DNA from: Occultella glacieicola
Lineage (GTDB): Bacteria > Actinomycetota > Actinomycetes > Actinomycetales > Beutenbergiaceae
DNA length: 64,000 nucleotides
Direction of reading: 5' to 3'
Assembly (NCBI RefSeq): GCF_004353825.1
Contig: NZ_SMNA01000008.1
Location: 156,991-220,990 of the forward strand
Shown here: positions 58,312 to 64,000 of the stretch, piece by piece
How positions within the stretch are numbered: position 1 is the stretch's first letter
How the letters are laid out: each line of letters opens with the position of its first letter
Position numbers and translations under genes: made by a program
The notes under the pieces: generated by a model
Told to the model about the DNA's origin: nothing
The model's input: only the letters and a program-made list of their open reading frames with translations
Database searches by the model: none

Positions 58312-58938
58312 ATGAGCGACACCGCCCTCGACCTGACCCGGCGCAGTACTGCGCTCGCGACCGAGCTGCTCGGGGCCAGGATCACCTCCCGGGTCGGCGG
58401 GCAGGAGGTGACCGTCCGGCTCGTCGAGGTCGAGGCCTACGAGGGCACCGACGACCCCGGATCGCACGCCTTCCGTGGCCCGACCCCGCGCAACGAGGTC
58501 ATGTTCGGGCCGCCCGGTCGCCTCTACGTCTACCGACATCTCGGGCTGCACCACTGCGCCAATCTCGTCTGCGGTCCGGACGGCGTCGCCTCCGCGGTCC
58601 TGTTGCGTGCCGGTGAGGTGGTCGCCGGGACCGACGAGGCCCGACGGCGTCGGCTCGCCGCCGGCGTCTGCCGCACCGACCGGGATCTCGCCCGGGGCCC
58701 GGCGCGCCTGGCCGTCGCGCTCGGACTCACCCGTGAACACAACGCAGCCGTGGTCGCTCAGGCGCCGGACGCCGTCGGGCTCCTGAGCCTCGAACCCGGC
58801 CCACGGCCCGCCGCCGTGGCCAGCGGCGGCCGGGTCGGGGTCAGCGGCGCCGGCGGCGACGCCGCGCGGTTCGGCTGGCGGTACTGGATCGAGGGCGACC
58901 CGCACGTGTCCGCGTACCGGGCCGCCGGACGCCGTTAG
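58312..58938 (+). CDS. 3-methyladenine DNA glycosylase (AAG/MPG family)
   Basis: A 208-residue MPG-type glycosylase that excises alkylated or deaminated purines from DNA. Family landmarks are TELLGARITSR, VEVEAYEGTDDPGSHAFRGPTPRNEVMFGPPGRLYVYRHLGLHHC and AVLLRAGEVVAG. The catalytic Glu is in VEAYEG and the intercalating Tyr is in LYVYRHLG. ATG 58312 lies eight bases after the preceding stop. A C-terminal FGWRYWIEGDPHVSA completes the usual beta sheet. Confidence 0.9.
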   Translation: MSDTALDLTRRSTALATELLGARITSRVGGQEVTVRLVEVEAYEGTDDPGSHAFRGPTPRNEVMFGPPGRLYVYRHLGLHHCANLVCGPDGVASAVLLRAGEVVAGTDEARRRRLAAGVCRTDRDLARGPARLAVALGLTREHNAAVVAQAPDAVGLLSLEPGPRPAAVASGGRVGVSGAGGDAARFGWRYWIEGDPHVSAYRAAGRR

Positions 58939-59004
58939 GCTCGCTCTGGCCGGCAGGCCGCCGGCCCCGCATGCACCACCACCCCGAGAGGCAGAGAAGT
59001 AGAC

Positions 59005-60264
59005 GTGAACGACATCCTCGACGAGCTGCGCTGGCGCGGTCTGATCGCCCAGTCCACCGATGAGTCGGCCCTGGCCGACGCGCTCGCGGCGGGGCCGGTC
59101 ACCTACTACTGCGGTTTCGACCCGACGGCGCCGAGCCTGCACCACGGACACCTGGTCCAGTTGGTGCTGCTGCGGCACCTGCAACTGGCCGGCCACCGCG
59201 CCCTCGCGCTGGTCGGCGGCGCCACCGGGATGATCGGCGACCCGCGGATGTCCGGCGAACGGACCCTGAACGCCAAGGAGGTGGTGGCGGAGTGGACCGA
59301 ACGACTGCGCAGCCAGATCTCCAGGTTCCTGGACTTCGAGGGCGACAACCCGGCGACCCTGGTGAACAACCTGGACTGGACCGCACCGCTGAGCGCGATC
59401 GACTTCCTCCGCGAGATCGGTAAGCACTACCGGCTCGGCACCATGCTCGCCAAGGACACCGTGGCCAGGCGGCTGAACAGCGACGAGGGCATCAGCTTCA
59501 CGGAGTTCAGCTACCAGATCCTGCAGGGCATGGACTTCCTGGAGTTGCACCGCCGCTACGGTTGCACCCTGCAGACCGGCGGCAACGACCAGTGGGGCAA
59601 CCTGCTCTCGGGAGTCGAGCTGATCCGCAAGTCCGACGGTGCCGCCGTGCACGTGCTCACCACCCCGCTGATCACGAAGGCCGACGGCACCAAGTTCGGC
59701 AAGAGCGAGGGCGGCGCGGTCTGGCTCGCGCCGGACATGATGAGCCCGTACGCGTTCTTCCAGTTCTGGCTGAACACCGACGACGCGGACGTGGTGGGCT
59801 ACCTGAAGATCTTCACGTTCGCCGACCGCGACCGCATCGGTGAGCTGGAGCGCGCGGTCGCCGAGGCGCCCCGGGCGCGCGAGGCCCAGCGGGTGCTCGC
59901 CCGCGAGGTGACGACGCTGGTGCACGGCGCGGACGCCATGGCCCGGGTCGAGGCAGCCTCGGCGGCGCTGTTCGGCGGCGGCGACCTGTCGGGCCTCGAC
60001 GCCGGTACCCTCGCCGACGCGGTGGCCGAGGTGCCCCGGGGGACCGTGGTGCCGGGGGAGTCCACGATCGTGGATGCCCTGGTGGCGACCGGGCTCGAGA
60101 AGGGCCGCAACGCCGCCCGGCGCGTGGTCGGTGAGGGCGGTGCGTACCTGAACAACGTCAAGGTGGCCGACCCGGAGCAGGTGATCACCGAGGCCGACCT
60201 CCTCGCCGGCGGCGTGGCCCTGGTGCGCCGTGGCCGGCGCAACCTGGCGGTCGTCACCGCCTGA
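59005..60264 (+). CDS. tyrS: Tyrosine-tRNA ligase
   Basis: A 419-residue class I synthetase. The HIGH-type motif is LHHGHLVQL, YQILQGMDFLEL and GGNDQWGNLLSG bind tyrosine and the KMSKS-type loop is GTKFGKSEGG. An S4-like C-terminal domain (about 355-419, KGRNAARRVVGEGGAYLNNVKV) binds tRNA. GTG start is preceded by AGAGGCAGAGAAG. No T-box or other leader is possible in the 66-base gap upstream. Confidence 0.96.
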   Translation: MNDILDELRWRGLIAQSTDESALADALAAGPVTYYCGFDPTAPSLHHGHLVQLVLLRHLQLAGHRALALVGGATGMIGDPRMSGERTLNAKEVVAEWTERLRSQISRFLDFEGDNPATLVNNLDWTAPLSAIDFLREIGKHYRLGTMLAKDTVARRLNSDEGISFTEFSYQILQGMDFLELHRRYGCTLQTGGNDQWGNLLSGVELIRKSDGAAVHVLTTPLITKADGTKFGKSEGGAVWLAPDMMSPYAFFQFWLNTDDADVVGYLKIFTFADRDRIGELERAVAEAPRAREAQRVLAREVTTLVHGADAMARVEAASAALFGGGDLSGLDAGTLADAVAEVPRGTVVPGESTIVDALVATGLEKGRNAARRVVGEGGAYLNNVKVADPEQVITEADLLAGGVALVRRGRRNLAVVTA

Positions 60265-60357
60265 GCGGTTCGCGGCCGGTGGGCCCATCCCGGTGGCACC
60301 AGCTGCCGCGATCGGAAGTCTGCCCGAACGGCCCTGGTGGGCCGACGGCGCGGCGCC

Positions 60358-60363
60358 CATAAT
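60358..60363 (+). promoter_or_regulatory. Candidate -10 box for the 1066-residue protein gene
   Basis: CATAAT sits 27 bases ahead of the GTG at 60390 in an otherwise very GC-rich gap. No clear -35 is seen at 16-18 bases upstream. Confidence 0.4.
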
Positions 60364-60389
60364 GCTCGGGTGATCGAGAGGGCGCACCC

Positions 60390-63300
60390 GTGCGTGCGGT
60401 CCGGGAGCCCGACCTAGCCGGGATCAGAGGTCGGCGATCCGGCGCTACCACGCCGGCGTCTCGGCAGCGCCCGGCCGGCGTTGCCGACGCGCTCCTCGGC
60501 CTGCAGGCCACCGCCGGGAACCGGGCCGTGGTCACCCTCCTGGACCCGTCAGTGCAGCGGCAGCCGCCGAAGCCGGCCCGCACGAGTGCGGGCTGGGCGA
60601 ATGCCGACACCGCCGCCGGCGGTGGGCCCGGCTGGAACGCCGCGGCCCGGAGCAGGGTGGGCGGCACCGGGATCCGGAGGATCCCGGTGGACGACCTGTC
60701 GGCGGGCAACCAGTTGGAGTGGAGCCCGAACCGCGGCGAGCGCTCGAACGCCGCACACGAGCAGGCCGACACCAAGGAGACCGCCGCCGGGCGTGCGATC
60801 GTGCTCCTGCCCGAAGGTCTCGACGTCGACCGTCCCATCGACGTGCTGCTGCACCTGCACGGCTACACCGACCGGGCGGGGGACCCCGCGGCCGGCTGGC
60901 GGCAGGCGAGGACGCCGGTCACGAAGGATCAGAGAGCCTACAAGCCCGTTCGCGACGTCGACCAGGACCGGATCCTCGCGCAGGTGCACACGGTGACGAA
61001 GTCGAACCCGCAGACCCTGGGCATCCTGCCGCAGGGGGTCGGCCACTCCCACTTCGGCAAGAACTTCGTGCCCGGCGGCTATGTCAACGAGGTGATCCGT
61101 CGGCTGGAGGAGATCAAGGAACTGCCCGCCCCGAAGTCCGGCTCGCTCGCGGTCAACCTGATCCTGTCCGCGCACAGCGGCGGCGGGCACACGGTTCGCA
61201 AGGCGCTGGCCGCGGAGCTCGCCCAGGCGAAGGCCGACACCAGGGCGGCCGCGAAGGCGAAGAGGGCGGGACGCGAGCCGCCGGCCCCGACGGCGCAACC
61301 CGGGGCCGCCGGGGGCACGGGTGGCCGAGTCGCCCCCGTGCTGAACCCGGTCCAGGTCGTGCTGTTCGAGGCGATCAACAACGCCCGTGAACTGACCACG
61401 GTCCGGGACTGGGTGTACCTGCACCTCAACCGGACCAGGGCCGCACTCGATGCCGAGACCAACCCGATCCTCAAGGCCTGGATCATCATCGGCTGCCCGA
61501 CGCTGCGTGCCTACCGCTCGGCCACGAACGGGATGTACGCCACCCTGTACCGCGACCTCACGATCGCGATCGACAGGTGGTTCACCGACCCCTCGTTGGG
61601 CGGACAGCTGGAGCCGGGCGCGAAGCAGTTGCTCCGCGACCGGTTCCGGGTGGAGGTGCTGCACGGCGTGGTCAGCCAACCGGGCGGCCTGTCCGGGCAC
61701 GAGCAGGTCGTGGCCGGCCTCGGGACGCCCGAGCAGGGGCCCCTCGCCGACGCGCTGGCCGCGCGCTCGGATCCGTCCGCCTCGAACCTGCTCAAGGGGC
61801 CTCCCCGCGGGTCCCAGGCCGCCCCGGGAAACCCCAAGGCGCCGGGACCGAAGAAGGCCCCGAAGCAGAAGAAGGCCCCGAAACAGAAGAAGGCCGCCGC
61901 CGCTGGATCCGCACGAGCAGACCAGCCTCCGACCGGGTCGGGCGCGGCGGCTTCCACCGGCGCCGCCGCCGCGGTGGGGGCACCGGCGATCACCTTCGGC
62001 CGCCGTGCCCGCCGGGACACCGTGGCCGCCTCCACCCTGACGGTGCTCGCCCAGATCCTGACGACGGCCGGCATCGGAAGCGCGACTATCAGCAGCACCG
62101 CCCGCACCCCGCCCGACCAGGCGCGTGCGATGTACGCCAACCTCGTCGGGACCGGGGCGAACCAGGGCGTGGCGAAGCAGCGTGCCCTGTACGGCTCGGC
62201 GGGGGACAAGATCATCGACGAGTTCGAGAGACTGCGCGACGAGGGCGGCGCCCCGGCCGAGATCCAGGCCGGCATGGTGGCTCGGATCGAGTCGATCGGG
62301 CCCGGCAAGGTCTCCAAGCACTTGGCCGATCCGGCGACGCTGAACGTCCTCGACATCGCACCCACCTCGCTCGGCGGGAGCACGGCGATCGCTCGGTTCG
62401 AGGCAGCGGCCGAGGCCCTGGTGGGCACGCAGGTCTCGCGGCTGCTGACCCCCGGCGGTGGTGACCCCGCCGAGCACCTGGAGATCAAACCGGCAGGCGA
62501 CGGCGTCGTGGGCGCGACGGATGCGCCCGCCGGTCAGGGCGGCTCGGCCGGGAGGAAGCCGGCGAAACGCCCCGTCGCGGAGAAGGCGCCTGAGAAGCGA
62601 CTCGTGGGAGCGAGGGCCAAGAATCCGGCCGGCGAGAAGATCACGGCGCTCGCGCCCGAGAAGGTCAGGACGCCCACCCCCGACGCCGGCGCTCAGGCCT
62701 CGACTACGGCCACCACGGCCGAGGCCGGATCGGGCACCGGCTCAGCGGAGACGAAGGCGTGGATCCTCGACGTCACCCGGACCACCCTCGAGCGCCTGCC
62801 GAAGAAGGAGCGGGAGCGGTACGAGCAGATCCCATGGAACGACCTCGACTACCCGGGAGCCTCGTTCAGGATCGAGGACACCTCCGCGGAGAACCTGCTC
62901 GCGTGGCGCTCGAAACCGGGGTACGAGGTCTTCGACGTGACGAAGAAGACGAAGAAGGGCGAGGTCGTCACCTGGTACGTGCGCGGTACCCACCAGAAGG
63001 ACGCCGCGGCCCTCCTGCGGGCCCTGTCCGCGCGCCGCCCCGGCGGTGGCGAGCGGCGGGTCAACACCGGGCCGAACGCCATCCTGACCAAGGCTCAGTT
63101 CCGCGCGGACCCGGACGCGTTCGACGACTACATCATCAGCCAGCTCGTCGACCCTCCCGGCGAGAAGAAGGCCGGCACCCGCAAGATGATCAACAAGCAC
63201 GCCTCGCCCCAGTTCGTGGCGATGCGTGAGGCGGCGGCCAAGGACGGCGTCTCGTTGAGCATCGGCAACGCGTTCCGGGAACGCAAGCGGGCCGAGACGG

Positions 63301-63590
63301 CGGCGAAGAAGAAGGGGAACCGCTTCTCCACGGCCAGCTACTCCCCACACTCCCTCGGCCTGGCCCTCGACCTCAACCTGCGCACCAAGAGCCTCAAGGA
63401 CGTGGACGAGGTGACCACCCGCATGACGAACACGATGAAGCTCCTCGGTGCCCCGGCGTACAAGTGGATGTTCGAGCACGGTGCGGACTTCGGCTTCTTC
63501 CAGTACCGCAACGAACCCTGGCACTGGGAGTACAACCCGTCCGGGTTCGGCGCGACGTTCTGGGCCGACCAACCCGGCCTGGCTCCCTGA
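60390..63590 (+). CDS. Large multidomain hydrolase: injection-system-like N-terminal motif, alpha/beta hydrolase, two M15-like peptidase domains
   Basis: A 1066-residue protein with no signal peptide. Residues 33-57 read ADALLGLQATAGNRAVVTLL then VQRQ, resembling a short motif found near the start of many actinobacterial eCIS/DUF4157-associated proteins. About 130-375 is an alpha/beta hydrolase (LLHLHGYTD oxyanion loop, LSAHSGGGHT nucleophile, Ser about 263). A Lys/Pro/Ala linker (484-505) leads to an M15-like domain at about 530-700 with SKHLADPATLNVLDIAP (H644, D655) and EHLEIKP (H696). A second linker (705-785) leads to a VanY-type M15 domain (about 890-1060) with SPHSLGLALDLNL (H987, D994) and NEPWHWEY (E1042, H1045). 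GTG follows GAGAGGG. It may cut peptidoglycan peptides; export by an injection system is inference. Confidence 0.75.
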   Translation: MRAVREPDLAGIRGRRSGATTPASRQRPAGVADALLGLQATAGNRAVVTLLDPSVQRQPPKPARTSAGWANADTAAGGGPGWNAAARSRVGGTGIRRIPVDDLSAGNQLEWSPNRGERSNAAHEQADTKETAAGRAIVLLPEGLDVDRPIDVLLHLHGYTDRAGDPAAGWRQARTPVTKDQRAYKPVRDVDQDRILAQVHTVTKSNPQTLGILPQGVGHSHFGKNFVPGGYVNEVIRRLEEIKELPAPKSGSLAVNLILSAHSGGGHTVRKALAAELAQAKADTRAAAKAKRAGREPPAPTAQPGAAGGTGGRVAPVLNPVQVVLFEAINNARELTTVRDWVYLHLNRTRAALDAETNPILKAWIIIGCPTLRAYRSATNGMYATLYRDLTIAIDRWFTDPSLGGQLEPGAKQLLRDRFRVEVLHGVVSQPGGLSGHEQVVAGLGTPEQGPLADALAARSDPSASNLLKGPPRGSQAAPGNPKAPGPKKAPKQKKAPKQKKAAAAGSARADQPPTGSGAAASTGAAAAVGAPAITFGRRARRDTVAASTLTVLAQILTTAGIGSATISSTARTPPDQARAMYANLVGTGANQGVAKQRALYGSAGDKIIDEFERLRDEGGAPAEIQAGMVARIESIGPGKVSKHLADPATLNVLDIAPTSLGGSTAIARFEAAAEALVGTQVSRLLTPGGGDPAEHLEIKPAGDGVVGATDAPAGQGGSAGRKPAKRPVAEKAPEKRLVGARAKNPAGEKITALAPEKVRTPTPDAGAQASTTATTAEAGSGTGSAETKAWILDVTRTTLERLPKKERERYEQIPWNDLDYPGASFRIEDTSAENLLAWRSKPGYEVFDVTKKTKKGEVVTWYVRGTHQKDAAALLRALSARRPGGGERRVNTGPNAILTKAQFRADPDAFDDYIISQLVDPPGEKKAGTRKMINKHASPQFVAMREAAAKDGVSLSIGNAFRERKRAETAAKKKGNRFSTASYSPHSLGLALDLNLRTKSLKDVDEVTTRMTNTMKLLGAPAYKWMFEHGADFGFFQYRNEPWHWEYNPSGFGATFWADQPGLAP

Positions 63591-63610
63591 CCCCACGGCG
63601 ACCATGGGGG

Positions 63611-63628
63611 GCGTGACCGGGGTCACGC
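63611..63628 (+). terminator. Inverted repeat after the multidomain gene
   Basis: GCGTGACC (63611-63618) pairs with GGTCACGC (63621-63628) with only GG between. It lies 20 bases after the stop and 10 bases before the first rrn -35, so it could end the upstream transcript or bind a regulator. No U-tract. Confidence 0.5.
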
Positions 63629-63637
63629 GCCAGGGAT

Positions 63638-63666
63638 TTGACCCTGCGGAACCTGACCCGTAGTGT
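63638..63666 (+). promoter_or_regulatory. rrn promoter P1
   Basis: TTGACC (63638-63643), 17-base spacer, TAGTGT (63661-63666). Good spacing, and its position upstream of the rRNA leader supports a real promoter. Confidence 0.7.
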
Positions 63667-63851
63667 TTCACCTCGTTGCCCCGACAGGGAGGAACGGACA
63701 CCGCGAGGTGGACGGTCCCGGACAGAGGGCACGAACCCCCGGCAGTCACCCGATGCGATGCATCGAGGAGCGACACGACGGGCCTTGGACCACGGTCCAT
63801 CGGAACACGTCCCACGCCTTCCCGGCAGCACTTCACGCCGGGGCACGGGAT

Positions 63852-63880
63852 TTGACGATGGGGATGCGGGAGGCTAAGGT
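63852..63880 (+). promoter_or_regulatory. rrn promoter P2
   Basis: TTGACG (63852-63857), 17-base spacer, TAAGGT (63875-63880). It is the promoter nearest to the 16S gene. Spacing identical to P1. Confidence 0.7.
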
Positions 63881-63937
63881 TGAGAGGTTGCCCCAGCGAG
63901 GATCTTGGTTGGTCTGGTGTTGGTGCGCGTCCGCTCC

Positions 63938-63949
63938 TTGAGAACTCAA
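63938..63949 (+). other. Hairpin of the rRNA leader antitermination/processing region
   Basis: TTGAGAACTCAA forms a 5-bp stem with a 2-base centre, at the start of the CAACAGTGTG leader block conserved ahead of actinobacterial 16S genes. Confidence 0.6.
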
Positions 63950-64000
63950 CAGTGTGTCATATGATCGATGCCGAATAGTTTGTTTATTTGGTTTGACCAG

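Larger units (their letters stand above)
63591..64000 (+). promoter_or_regulatory. rRNA operon promoter region and 16S leader
   Basis: A 410-base stretch without a gene. It contains an inverted repeat just after the upstream gene, two tandem sigma-70-like promoters and, at the right end, the sequence CTTGAGAACTCAACAGTGTG, which is typical of the leader directly upstream of 16S rRNA in actinobacteria. The 16S gene itself should begin within roughly 100 bases beyond the window. The last 60 bases are A/T-rich, as usual for processing sites. Confidence 0.85.

Noticed and set aside
58939..59004. T-box or other riboswitch ahead of tyrS
   Set aside because: The gap is just 66 bases, too short for a T-box, and no specifier or terminator hairpin is visible.

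Overview
The window is a GC-rich actinobacterial chromosome segment. Genes are tightly packed, with many 4-base ATGA/GTGA overlaps, GTG starts and several apparently leaderless promoters. The hisB-hisH-priA order, a PriA-type isomerase, MDMPI/DinB mycothiol-type proteins, a LigC-type ligase and the actinobacterial 16S rRNA leader at the right edge all point to Actinomycetota. The best guess is Micrococcales, in the Beutenbergia/Ruania/Georgenia/Cellulomonas neighbourhood. That placement is inference; no 16S sequence lies inside the window.

Layout. (1) 1-4.1 kb: the end of a histidine operon, hisC(partial)-hisB-unknown-hisH-priA-sseB-like. (2) 4.1-7.2 kb: infC-rpmI-rplT with a leader hairpin and an AUC start codon, then a SpoU-type rRNA methylase and a P-loop kinase. 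(3) 7.2-10.8 kb: a four-gene response regulator / ABC transporter / histidine kinase cassette on the minus strand, bracketed by a perfect 24-bp direct repeat whose left copy is the 3' end of the kinase gene. (4) 10.8-15.5 kb: accessory genes (methyltransferase fusion, two nucleotidyltransferase-fold proteins, small unknowns, a decayed stretch). (5) 15.6-31.5 kb: mixed housekeeping (tdk, thpR, ATP-dependent DNA ligase, LigD-type polymerase, aminotransferase, DedA, a small RHH gene coupled to a VOC gene, pheST). (6) 31.6-46.7 kb: metabolic and regulatory genes (PadR operon with two hydrolases, quinone oxidoreductase, acyltransferase plus NarL-type two-component system, DedA, esterase, def, TPP enzyme plus cyclase, VOC proteins). 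(7) 46.8-58.9 kb: a Tet(M)-like ribosomal-protection GTPase, then the complete arginine cluster argCJBDFRGH behind an ARG-box-like promoter, followed by a kinase, a 3-methyladenine glycosylase and tyrS. (8) 60.4-63.6 kb: a 1066-residue multidomain protein. (9) 63.6-64.0 kb: tandem promoters and the leader of an rRNA operon whose 16S gene starts just beyond the window.

How the genes work together. The his and arg blocks are biosynthetic operons run by translational coupling, and ArgR is encoded inside the operon it should repress. infC-rpmI-rplT, pheST, tyrS, def, the rRNA methylase and the rrn leader form a translation-centred background. The most unusual items are: the repeat-bracketed two-component/ABC cassette; the 1066-residue protein, which joins a short N-terminal motif resembling one on injection-system-associated proteins to an alpha/beta hydrolase and two M15-peptidase-like domains without a signal peptide; and the Tet(M)-like gene with an overlapping 27-codon leader frame. 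No tRNA gene, CRISPR array, insertion sequence, integrase or phage module was recognised.
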